From Treponema sp. (GTDB lineage Bacteria > Spirochaetota > Spirochaetia > Treponematales > Breznakiellaceae): DNA of 14,136 bases. The translations under genes and the position numbers were made by a program. The notes beneath the pieces were generated by a model. That model worked only from the letters and a program-made list of their open reading frames with translations. It did no database searches and was not told where the DNA came from. The stretch is from the NCBI GenBank assembly GCA_031270205.1, contig JAISYA010000003.1, positions 1 through 14,136 of the forward strand, given 5' to 3'. Positions 1 to 6,419 of the stretch are shown in pieces; positions within the stretch are counted from its first letter, which is position 1, and each line of letters begins with the position of its first letter.

Positions 1-62
1 CACTGGGCCTACGCTATGCCGCATTAGTCATCTACACGGCTTACGCCGTGCGTTTATCGAGC
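1..62 (+). repeat. Partial copy of the palindromic intergenic repeat unit
   Basis: This is a repeat copy cut by the left window edge. Positions 1 to about 90 recur at 391-480 with only two substitutions (CC for TT in GCTATGCCGC). The copy contains hairpin A, CACGGC-TTAC-GCCGTG, followed by CGTTTATCGAGCGG, where the first 23-bp array begins. The same unit recurs at 238-340 and, inverted, at 9619-9846. No gene is visible here. The repetition is seen directly; its origin (REP-like or MITE-like element) is unknown. Confidence 0.8.
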
Positions 63-228
63 GGGGGGTCTCCCCCCAGCGTTAGGGGGGGATGCCCCCC
101 AGCATTAAGGGGGAATGCCCCCCAGCCCTTAGGGGGGGCCTCCCCCCAGCCTTAAGGGGCGATCCCCCCCAGCGTTAGGGGGGGACTCCCCCCAGCGTTA
201 AGGGGGAGTACCCCCCAGCATTAGGCGG
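63..228. repeat. Tandem array 1: seven 23-24 bp G-tract/C-tract hairpin units
   Basis: Units begin with AGC at 78, 101, 124, 148, 171, 194 and 217, so the period is 23 bp with one 24-bp step. Each unit reads AGC-N-TTA, a run of 5-7 G, a 3-5 base spacer, then a run of about 6 C, and can therefore fold into its own short hairpin. The last unit is truncated, ending in TTAGGCGG. The units are contiguous with no unique spacers, so this is not a CRISPR array. Short proline/glycine-rich open frames across it are by-products of the repeat. Confidence 0.85.
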
Positions 229-350
229 CCTCTGCGTCGGCTAAAGCCGCCGCGCGGTCTATGGCTATAGGGGCGGTCACGGGGCCTACGCCATGCCGCA
301 TTGCTCAGCTACACGGCTTCGCCGTGCGGTTATCGAGCGGGCCTCTGCGT
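229..350 (+). repeat. Palindromic repeat unit, complete copy without array
   Basis: The unit contains hairpin B (CGGCTAAAGCCG with the flanking CCGCGCGGTCT), a central stretch GGGCCTACGCCATGCCGC, and hairpin A (CACGG-CTT-CGCCGTG). It ends TTATCGAGCGG and runs straight into CCTCTGCGTCGG, which begins the next unit. Hairpin B starts at 238 and again at 351, a period of 113 bp. The CGAGCGG/CCTCTG junction is the point where both neighbouring copies carry a 23-bp array, so this copy looks like the unoccupied form. Confidence 0.75.
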
Positions 351-452
351 CGGCTAAAGCCGCCGCGCGGTCTATCGTCTTAGAGGCGGACACTGGGCCT
401 ACGCTATGTTGCATTAGTCATCTACACGGCTTACGCCGTGCGTTTATCGAGC
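351..452 (+). repeat. Palindromic repeat unit, third copy leading into array 2
   Basis: It begins with hairpin B (CGGCTAAAGCCG) and continues through the 391-452 stretch that nearly duplicates 1-62, including hairpin A (CACGGC-TTAC-GCCGTG). Between 374 and 391 it differs from the unit at 238 (TCGTCTTAGAGGCGG in place of GGCTATAGGGGCGG). The translated frame across 293-475 is most likely spurious: 113 is not a multiple of three, so copies do not share a frame, and no ribosome site precedes it. Confidence 0.75.
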
Positions 453-620
453 GGGGGGTCTCCCCCCAGCGTTAGGGGGGACCTCCCCCCAGCGTTAAGG
501 GGGAATGCCCCCCAGCCTTAGGGGGCGATCCCCCCCCAGCGTTAAGGGGGGACCTCCCCCCAGCCTTAAGGGGGCGTCCCGCCCAGCGTTAGGCGGCCAT
601 CCCCCCCCAGCGTTAGGCGG
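453..620. repeat. Tandem array 2: seven 23-24 bp hairpin units
   Basis: AGC unit starts lie at 468, 491, 514, 538, 562, 585 and 609, giving periods of 23 or 24 bp. Both arrays have seven units, and their first units match, but the later units differ in spacer bases and G-run length. The array ends TTAGGCGG like array 1, but then joins directly to CCGCGCGGTCT. The CCTCTGCGT sequence and most of hairpin B that follow array 1 are therefore missing. It ends about 45 bp upstream of the argD promoter. Confidence 0.85.
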
Positions 621-664
621 CCGCGCGGTCTGCGGCGTACCGTGGCCGCCTTCCCGCTCACTCA

Positions 665-694
665 TTGCGCTTATCTTCCGGTTTCTGCTATAGT
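665..694 (+). promoter_or_regulatory. Probable sigma-70-type promoter of argD
   Basis: A -35 box TTGCGC (665-670) and a -10 box TATAGT (689-694) are separated by 18 bases. Transcription would begin near 701, and the ribosome site AAGGAG is at 711-716. It sits just outside the GC-rich repeat block. No operator is recognised. Confidence 0.5.
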
Positions 695-721
695 ATATCA
701 CCCTGCGGGGAAGGAGCGATT

Positions 722-1924
722 ATGAGCGGCGCTTTTATGAATACGTACCACCGGCTGCCGGTAACCTTTGCGCGGGGGGAAGGTTCCTGGCTTTTCGATA
801 TTAACGGGAAAAAATACCTTGACTTGAGTTCCGGCATTGCCGTGAACTGCCTGGGCCACGCCTACCCGCCGCTGGTGCGGGCCGTTGCGGCCCAGGCGGA
901 GAAATACACCCACGTGTGCAACTATTTTCAGAGCGACGTTGCCGAGGCTTTCGCGGAGAAACTCGTGGCGTCCTGCGCCGGTATGCGGAACGTGTTCCTG
1001 GGCAACTCCGGCGCGGAAGCCAACGAGGGCGCCTGCAAAATCGCCCGCAAGTATTCGCTGCAAAAATACGGGGCGGGCAGGCATACTATTGTTACCCTGC
1101 GGGGCAGTTTCCACGGCAGGACCATCACCACCCTGGCCGCCACCGGCCAGGACCAGTTCCACAAACACTTTGGCCCCTTTACCGAAGGCTTCGCGTACGT
1201 TCCGGGCGGCGACGTCGCGGCGCTGGACAGGGCGCTGGACCCCAAAACCGTGGCCGGCCTGTTAATCGAGGCGGTACAGGGTGAAAGCGGCGTCATCCCG
1301 CAGCGCGCGGAGTTTATCGCCGCGGCGGCGCGCTTTTGCGCCGAACGGGACATTCTGCTCATGTTTGACGAAATCCAGTGCGGCCTGGGCCGGACCGGTA
1401 CTTTCCTCGCCTTTGAGCAGTACCGGGACCCTGACGGCGCGCCGGTGCGGGCCGACGTGGTTACGCTGGCGAAGGGCCTTGCCGGGGGCATTCCGGTAGG
1501 CGCGGTGCTGGCCGGCGAAAAGGCCGCCGCCGTGTTTGAAACCGGCGACCACGGCAGTACGTTCGGCGGCAACCCTGTGGCCGCGGCCGCGGGCCTCGTA
1601 GTGCTCAAAACCGTAACCGATCCGGGCTTCCTCGCCGAAATCAGGCGCAAGGGGGAGCTGATGAGCGGCGTCATCACGGCGTGGAAGCATCCGGCGATAA
1701 CGGAAGTGCGGGGCCGCGGCCTCTTGATCGGCGTGGACATAGACCGCGAAGCCTGGCCGCTGCTGGAAGCCGCCGTCGCCAGGGCGGACTCATCGAAAAG
1801 CCGCTGCGGCCTGCTCATGCTTTCCGCCGGGCCAAAGACCCTGCGCCTCCTGCCGCCGTACACCATCAGCGACAACGAGATCGAGCAGGGCCTGGACATT
1901 GTGCGGGAACTGCTGGACCGCTAG
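722..1924 (+). CDS. argD: Acetylornithine aminotransferase (PLP-dependent, class III)
   Basis: This 400-residue enzyme would transfer the amino group of glutamate to N-acetylglutamate semialdehyde in cytoplasmic arginine synthesis. Class III fold-type I hallmarks are visible in order: NSGAEANEGACKIARKY near residue 100, FHGRT, the FDEIQCGLGRTG block with Asp216 positioned to contact the PLP ring nitrogen, LAKGLAGGIPVGA with the predicted Schiff-base Lys251, and GSTFGGNP. Length matches ArgD. The frame is open upstream to 665, but ATG 722 has AAGGAG five bases before it and begins MSGAFMNTYHRLPV, a normal ArgD N-terminus. It forms its own unit; argG and argH lie 1.8 kb downstream with their own promoter. 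Ornithine or succinyl-ornithine aminotransferases share these motifs, so substrate assignment leans on the nearby arg genes. Confidence 0.92.
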   Translation: MSGAFMNTYHRLPVTFARGEGSWLFDINGKKYLDLSSGIAVNCLGHAYPPLVRAVAAQAEKYTHVCNYFQSDVAEAFAEKLVASCAGMRNVFLGNSGAEANEGACKIARKYSLQKYGAGRHTIVTLRGSFHGRTITTLAATGQDQFHKHFGPFTEGFAYVPGGDVAALDRALDPKTVAGLLIEAVQGESGVIPQRAEFIAAAARFCAERDILLMFDEIQCGLGRTGTFLAFEQYRDPDGAPVRADVVTLAKGLAGGIPVGAVLAGEKAAAVFETGDHGSTFGGNPVAAAAGLVVLKTVTDPGFLAEIRRKGELMSGVITAWKHPAITEVRGRGLLIGVDIDREAWPLLEAAVARADSSKSRCGLLMLSAGPKTLRLLPPYTISDNEIEQGLDIVRELLDR

Positions 1925-1961
1925 CGGATCGTATGCGAATGGGACTGTTCCGAAACCGCGG

Positions 1962-1996
1962 CGCCGGGAACGTACGGGCGGTATTTTCTTTTTTCC
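1962..1996 (+). terminator. Weak candidate intrinsic terminator after argD
   Basis: Thirty-eight bases past the argD stop, CGCCG (1962-1966) can pair with CGGGCG (1975-1980) with one bulged G around an 8-base loop. A T-rich run, TATTTTCTTTTTT, follows immediately. The stem is short, so the call rests mainly on the T-run. Confidence 0.35.
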
Positions 1997-2012
1997 CCCG
2001 CGGGTTTATAAT
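1984..2012 (+). promoter_or_regulatory. Consensus -10 box directly before the ROK kinase start
   Basis: A perfect TATAAT lies at 2007-2012, only five bases before the ATG at 2018. Seventeen bases upstream there is only a poor -35 match (TTTTCT, 1984-1989), within the T-run of the candidate argD terminator. If used, transcription would start at or beside the initiation codon. No Shine-Dalgarno sequence is present between the box and the ATG. Confidence 0.4.
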
Positions 2013-2017
2013 CAGTT

Positions 2018-2989
2018 ATGCTGTTGGCCGGAATTGATATTGGCGGCACCAAATGCCGCCTTTCCCTCTGCGAACGTTCAGGGGATTCGCTGGAATTCAT
2101 CCACCGGGGCGAGGCCCGCGCCAGTTCCTCCGTTACGCCCGCGGATATGCTGGAACTCCTGTGGGAGGATTTAGAAAAGGCCGCGGCTATGCGGAGCGAA
2201 AAACCCGCCGCTATTGGCATTAGCTGCGGAAACCCGCTCGATCAAAAACGGGGGATTATCCTTTCGCCGCCCAACCTGCCCGGATGGGACGAAATTCACG
2301 TAACGGAATTCTTTGAAAGCCGCGCCGGCGTTCCCGCCTATTTACAGAATGACGCCGACGCCGGAGCGTTGGCCGAATGGAAATACGGGGCGGGCAAAGG
2401 CTGCGATAATCTGGTCTTTATTACCTTTGGCACCGGCTGCGGCGCGGGGCTTATTTTGAACGGCAGGCTGTATAGCGGCTCGTCCGGCGGCGCGGGCGAA
2501 ATCGGCCATATCAGGCTTGCGGAGTACGGCCCGCCCGGCTACGGGAAGAGCGGTTCCATGGAAGGCTTCTGTTCCGGCGGCGGCATTGCCCGGCTTGCCC
2601 GTTTCGCGGTCGAGGCCGAATTGCAGCGGGGCCGTCATCCCGCGTTTTGCCCGTCCTACCGGGAACTGGATTCCTTAAGCGCCCGGACCGTAGGCGCCGC
2701 GGCGGAGCAGGGCGATCCGCTGGCCCAAAAAATCTACGGCGAGGCGGGCAAAAAACTGGGGCTGGGCCTCTCCATCCTCATTGACATCCTCAACCCCGAA
2801 ATGATCATCATAGGGAGCATATTCAGGCGGCGCCGTAACGAACTGTGGCCCCCGGCCTCGGCAATAATCGAGCGGGAGGCCCTGCCCCGTTCGCGGGACG
2901 TGTGCAGGATTGTTCCGAGCGCTCTGGGAGAGGAAATCGGCGATTACGCGGCAATAGCCGTGGCGGAATACGGAAGGAGTCCGCGGTGA
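2018..2989 (+). CDS. ROK-family sugar kinase, zinc-cysteine motif lost
   Basis: This is a 323-residue ROK kinase, predicted to phosphorylate a hexose or amino sugar in the cytoplasm; the substrate cannot be read from sequence. Seen: the phosphate-binding DIGGTK at residues 7-12, the catalytic block NDADAGALAEW (Asp112 as probable base), TFGTGCGAG and GGAGEIGH. In the position of the usual CxCGxxGCxE zinc motif it has P-G-Y-G-K-S-G-S-M-E (173-182), with the cysteines replaced by Pro173, Tyr175 and Ser180. Similar substitutions occur in a recognised ROK branch, so it need not be inactive. The N-terminus fits the family at ATG 2018, although there is no ribosome site. Its stop overlaps the start of the SIS gene by GTGA, so the two are translationally coupled. 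Glucokinase is one possibility. Confidence 0.85.
   Translation: MLLAGIDIGGTKCRLSLCERSGDSLEFIHRGEARASSSVTPADMLELLWEDLEKAAAMRSEKPAAIGISCGNPLDQKRGIILSPPNLPGWDEIHVTEFFESRAGVPAYLQNDADAGALAEWKYGAGKGCDNLVFITFGTGCGAGLILNGRLYSGSSGGAGEIGHIRLAEYGPPGYGKSGSMEGFCSGGGIARLARFAVEAELQRGRHPAFCPSYRELDSLSARTVGAAAEQGDPLAQKIYGEAGKKLGLGLSILIDILNPEMIIIGSIFRRRRNELWPPASAIIEREALPRSRDVCRIVPSALGEEIGDYAAIAVAEYGRSPR
2972..2979 (+). promoter_or_regulatory. Ribosome binding site that decides a GTG start
   Basis: GGAAGGAG, inside the end of the ROK gene, lies six bases before GTG 2986. It supports that GTG as the start of the SIS gene rather than the earlier in-frame ATG at 2845, which would add 47 residues of low-complexity sequence with no resemblance to the family. 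Confidence 0.8.
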
Positions 2990-3627
2990 AAGGGAGAACG
3001 GTTCAACTGATTGAACAATTCCTTCGTGAACAGCGTGATTTGCGTTCCATGAAACCGGAAATACTCCTGGCCGCGGATATGCTGATCGAGTGCTACCAAA
3101 AAGGCGGCACGGTACTTATCTGCGGAAACGGCGGCAGCAATTCCGACTCAGAACATATTGTCGGGGAACTGATGAAGGGTTTTATTCTGAAACGGCCGCT
3201 TCCCCAGGCGGATATTGACTGGTTCGAGAAACGCTATGCCGCCGAAGGCCGCCTCCTGGCGGAGAATCTGCAGGGCGCCCTTCCGGCCATCGCCCTTGGC
3301 GCCCACAGTTCCCTGGTAAGCGCCGTTGCCAACGATCTTTCCGCCGACAGTATCTATGCCCAGGGCGTCATGGGGTACGGCAAAGAACACGGCGTCCTTA
3401 TCGGAATCAGCACGTCGGGAAACGCGAAGAATGTTATCGCCGCCGCCATGGCCGCCCGATTCAAAAAGATGAAAGTACTGGGCCTTACCGGAAGCGCCGG
3501 GGGAAACCTGAAAGCCTATTGCGATGTTTGCCTGAGGGTTCCCGCCGCGGAAACCTATCTCGTACAGCAGCACCATCTTGCGATCTATCACTTTTTGTGC
3601 GCCTTTGTAGAGTCCGAATTCTTTTAA
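2986..3627 (+). CDS. SIS-domain sugar-phosphate isomerase, GmhA-like
   Basis: This 213-residue protein is built around one SIS domain and resembles phosphoheptose isomerase GmhA, which converts sedoheptulose 7-phosphate to glycero-manno-heptose 7-phosphate. Seen: CGNGGSNSDSEH (46-57) and Glu61 in GELMKGF at the place of the GmhA catalytic glutamate; the phosphate-binding GISTSGNAKNV (140-150); GLTGSAGG; and the C-terminal VQQHHLAIYH (193-202), which supplies the matching histidine. Compared with Escherichia coli GmhA there is an insertion of about 25 residues between KRPLP (69-73) and LQGALPAI (95-102); I recall similar insertions in SIS proteins of Firmicutes and spirochaetes. The gene overlaps the ROK kinase by four bases, pointing to a joint sugar-phosphate pathway. 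No other heptose gene lies in the window, so the substrate is unproven. Confidence 0.78.
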   Translation: MKGRTVQLIEQFLREQRDLRSMKPEILLAADMLIECYQKGGTVLICGNGGSNSDSEHIVGELMKGFILKRPLPQADIDWFEKRYAAEGRLLAENLQGALPAIALGAHSSLVSAVANDLSADSIYAQGVMGYGKEHGVLIGISTSGNAKNVIAAAMAARFKKMKVLGLTGSAGGNLKAYCDVCLRVPAAETYLVQQHHLAIYHFLCAFVESEFF

Positions 3628-3660
3628 CCGTTTAGAGTAACGGCAATCGTAACGCGCCCC

Positions 3661-3689
3661 TTGTCCAGGCGCCTTCTTTGAGGGATAAT
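3661..3689 (+). promoter_or_regulatory. Promoter of the argGH operon
   Basis: TTGTCC (3661-3666) and GATAAT (3684-3689) are separated by 17 bases, a good sigma-70-type arrangement. The predicted leader is about 45 bases, with AAGGAG at 3728-3733 before the GTG start at 3740. No convincing paired arginine-repressor site is visible. Confidence 0.6.
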
Positions 3690-3739
3690 AGCGTAATACG
3701 CTGAAAACAATCTGACTTATTCATTTTAAGGAGAACACA

Positions 3740-5002
3740 GTGAAGAAGAAAATCGTCCTCGCCTATTCCGGAGGGCTGGATACCACGGTGATCATTCCCT
3801 GGCTCAAGGAGAATTATGACTGCGACATTATTGCCGTGTGCGTTGATGTGGGCCAGGAAACGGACTGGACGGCCGTTAAAAAACGGGCCGTGCAGACCGG
3901 CGCCGCGGTTTGTCATGTGGCGGACGTAAAAAAAGAGTATGTCGAGGAATATATCTGGCCCGCGCTCAAGGCCGACGCCGTGTACGAGGACAAGTACCTG
4001 CTGGGAACCTCCACCGCGCGGCCGCTTATCGCCAAGGTCCTGGTGGATTACGCCCGCAAGGAAAAAGCCGGGGCCATTGCCCACGGCGCTACCGGCAAGG
4101 GAAATGATCAGGTCCGTTTTGATTTGGGCATTATGGCCCTGGCCCCGGATATTGAGATTATCGCGCCCTGGCGCACATGGCATCTCAAAAGCCGGGAAGA
4201 CGAGATGCGGTATCTGGCGGGCAAAAAACTGCCCCTGCCGGTGAAGCAGAAAAACTCCTACAGCACGGACGATAACCTCTGGCATATTTCCCACGAGGGC
4301 CTTGAGCTTGAAGACCCTTCGACGGAACCGGTGTTCAGAAACATGCTCGGCATGACTGTTACGCCGGAAAAAGCGCCCAACAAACCCGAATATGTTGAGA
4401 TCGAATTTGAGCGGGGTATCCCGTTCGCGGTGAACGGTAAAAAAATGGACGGGGCGGCGCTTATCAAGCTGCTCAATACCATTGGCGGCGCCAACGGCGT
4501 GGGTATCGCGGACCTGGTTGAAAACCGGGTGGTGGGAATGAAGAGCCGGGGCGTGTACGAGACTCCCGGCGGCAGCATTCTCTACTACGCCCACCGGGAA
4601 CTGGAGCACATCTGCCTTGACCGGCAGACGTACGCCTTCAAGCAGCAGGCGGCGCTCAAAATGGGCGAGCTTATTTACGGGGGCCTCTGGTTCACTCCGT
4701 TACGCGAAGCGATCTCCGCCTTTGTGGACTCCACCCAAAAAACAGTAAGCGGAAAAGTGCGGCTCAAACTCTACAAGGGATCGATAAGCGCCGCCGGGGT
4801 CAGTTCCCCCAATTCGCTGTACAACGCCAGCATCGCCAGCTTTACCACCGGCGAGCTGTACAACCACGCCGACGCCACCGGCTTCATTAAACTCTACGGC
4901 CTGCCGGTGCTGGTCCGCTCCCTTATGGAGCAGGCCAAAAAAGGCGGCGAAAAAGCCGCCGCGGAAACCGGCAGGAGCGCCGCCCGGACCAAAAAGAAAT
5001 GA
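3740..5002 (+). CDS. argG: Argininosuccinate synthase
   Basis: This 420-residue enzyme condenses citrulline and aspartate, using ATP, to argininosuccinate, the penultimate step of arginine synthesis. The N-terminus IVLAYSGGLDTT contains the ATP pyrophosphatase loop (SGGLDT, residues 10-15). It is followed by VDVGQE, the YLLGTSTARPLIAK substrate block, and HGATGKGNDQVRFD, all characteristic of ArgG. Length is close to the usual 400, with about 15 extra Ala/Lys/Arg-rich residues at the C-terminus (ending RTKKK) that overlap the start region of argH and look like a nonessential tail. Start is GTG 3740, eight bases or so after AAGGAG. It is the first gene of a two-gene operon with argH. Confidence 0.96.
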   Translation: MKKKIVLAYSGGLDTTVIIPWLKENYDCDIIAVCVDVGQETDWTAVKKRAVQTGAAVCHVADVKKEYVEEYIWPALKADAVYEDKYLLGTSTARPLIAKVLVDYARKEKAGAIAHGATGKGNDQVRFDLGIMALAPDIEIIAPWRTWHLKSREDEMRYLAGKKLPLPVKQKNSYSTDDNLWHISHEGLELEDPSTEPVFRNMLGMTVTPEKAPNKPEYVEIEFERGIPFAVNGKKMDGAALIKLLNTIGGANGVGIADLVENRVVGMKSRGVYETPGGSILYYAHRELEHICLDRQTYAFKQQAALKMGELIYGGLWFTPLREAISAFVDSTQKTVSGKVRLKLYKGSISAAGVSSPNSLYNASIASFTTGELYNHADATGFIKLYGLPVLVRSLMEQAKKGGEKAAAETGRSAARTKKK

Positions 5003-6405
5003 GGCGTGGGGAACCGTTGAAGAAAGCGGCCGAAGTCCTTTGGGCAGGAAGGCTCGCGGAAAAACCTGATGCGGAGGCTTTCGCGTTTCAGGCTTCCATC
5101 GGGGTGGATGCCCGCCTTGCTTTTGACGACATCGCCGGAAGCAAGGTCCACGCCGCCATGCTGGGCAGGCAGGGGATAATTCCCAAAGACGCCGCCGCGA
5201 AAATCGGCAGGGAGCTTGACCGTATCGCCGCGGAACTCAAATCGGGCAAACTCGCCATAGACCCGGCCGCCGAGGACATTCACTCTTTTATTGAGGGGAT
5301 TCTCACCGGGCGGCTGGGCGACGCCGGCCGGATGCTGCACGCGGGCCGCAGCCGCAACGATCAGGTGGCGCTGGATTTCAGGCTTTACCTGAAGCGGACC
5401 GTGCCGGAGCTTTGCGCCGAGTTAACCGAAACTATCGGGGTTTTGCTGGACCAGGCGGAAAAACACGCCGCCGCCGTCATGCCCGGTTACACCCACCTGC
5501 AGCGGGCGCAGCCGGTAACTCTGGGCTATCACCTGACTGCCTGGTGCGCCGCCCTTGAGCGGGACCTTTCCCGTTTTGCCGGCGCCCTCTCCCGTCTGGA
5601 CGAATGTCCGCTGGGCGCGGGCGCGCTTGCCGGTTCGGGGCTTCCCCTGGACCGCAAGGCCGCCGCCGAAGAGCTGGGCTTTGCCCGGCCCGGCCTTAAC
5701 TCCATGGACTCCGTGGCGGACCGGGACTTTGCCCTGGAACTTTCCTCCTGCTGCGCCATTGCCATGGTGCATCTTTCCCGTTTCTGCGAAGACGTGGTTC
5801 TCTGGGCCAGCGAGGAATTCAAATTCATTGAACTTGCCGAGGCCTGGAGTACCGGTTCTTCCATCATGCCCCAGAAAAAAAACCCCGACTTCGCCGAGCT
5901 TATCCGGGGCAAGGCGGGGCGCGCCGCCGGAAACCTCGTCACGCTGCTCACCCTGCTCAAGGGCCTGCCCTACGCGTACGATAAAGACCTGCAGGAGGAC
6001 AAGGAAAGCCTCTTTGACAGCCTTGACACGCTGCGTTCCTGCCTGCGCATGTTCCGCGGCATGATGCGGGACACCCAATTCAACCTAAAGCGGATGAAGG
6101 CCGCCTGCTCCGGCGGTTTCCTGGAAGCCACCGACGCGGCGGAATACCTGGTCCGCAAGGGTCTCCCCTTCCGCAAAGCCCACGAAACCGCCGCCCTCAT
6201 TGTGCGCGATTGCATTGAGGCGGGCAGAAGGCACATCACCGACAGAAGCCTCGCCGAATTAAAAGCGCGTTCCAAACTTTTTGAGGAAGATATTTACAAA
6301 GCCCTCAGCCCGGAGGCCTGTATAAAGGCCCGCGCTCTCCCCGGCGGCCCGGCCCCCAAAGAAGTGCGGCGGCAGATTAGGGCGCTCAGGAAAAAGATTC
6401 GGTGA
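4999..6405 (+). CDS. argH: Argininosuccinate lyase
   Basis: This 468-residue member of the fumarase/aspartase superfamily would split argininosuccinate into arginine and fumarate. Diagnostic sequence: HAGRSRNDQVALD, GYTHLQRAQP with the conserved Thr165-His166 pair, and the signature loop GSSIMPQKKNPD (286-297) that carries the catalytic serine. Length is normal. ATG 4999 overlaps the argG stop as ATGA, implying translational coupling. An alternative TTG at 5017, seven codons in and preceded by GTGGGGAA, would remove MRRGEP and fits the family N-terminus equally well. The 3' end converges on the corrinoid gene with 14 bases between stop codons. With argG it completes the last two steps of arginine synthesis; the fumarate released returns to central metabolism. 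Confidence 0.96.
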   Translation: MRRGEPLKKAAEVLWAGRLAEKPDAEAFAFQASIGVDARLAFDDIAGSKVHAAMLGRQGIIPKDAAAKIGRELDRIAAELKSGKLAIDPAAEDIHSFIEGILTGRLGDAGRMLHAGRSRNDQVALDFRLYLKRTVPELCAELTETIGVLLDQAEKHAAAVMPGYTHLQRAQPVTLGYHLTAWCAALERDLSRFAGALSRLDECPLGAGALAGSGLPLDRKAAAEELGFARPGLNSMDSVADRDFALELSSCCAIAMVHLSRFCEDVVLWASEEFKFIELAEAWSTGSSIMPQKKNPDFAELIRGKAGRAAGNLVTLLTLLKGLPYAYDKDLQEDKESLFDSLDTLRSCLRMFRGMMRDTQFNLKRMKAACSGGFLEATDAAEYLVRKGLPFRKAHETAALIVRDCIEAGRRHITDRSLAELKARSKLFEEDIYKALSPEACIKARALPGGPAPKEVRRQIRALRKKIR

Positions 6406-6419
6406 AGCGCAGCAAGCCG

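Noticed and set aside
63..620. CRISPR array
   Set aside because: The units are contiguous at 23-24 bp with no unique spacers, and there are no cas genes.
293..701. Short proline/glycine- or arginine-rich proteins encoded across the repeat block
   Set aside because: They are read-throughs of repeats, occur on both strands, have no ribosome sites, and change frame between copies.
928..1899. Long minus-strand frame opposite argD
   Set aside because: It is the antisense shadow of a GC-rich gene with clear ArgD motifs. Similar shadows oppose argG (3632-4609) and the TPR-like gene (7068-8363).
2018..2989. ROK transcriptional repressor rather than kinase
   Set aside because: There is no N-terminal helix-turn-helix: the protein starts directly with DIGGTK and keeps the catalytic aspartate.
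3700..3740. Arginine-repressor box before argG
   Set aside because: Only a half-site-like TTATTCA is present; the required inverted partner is missing.
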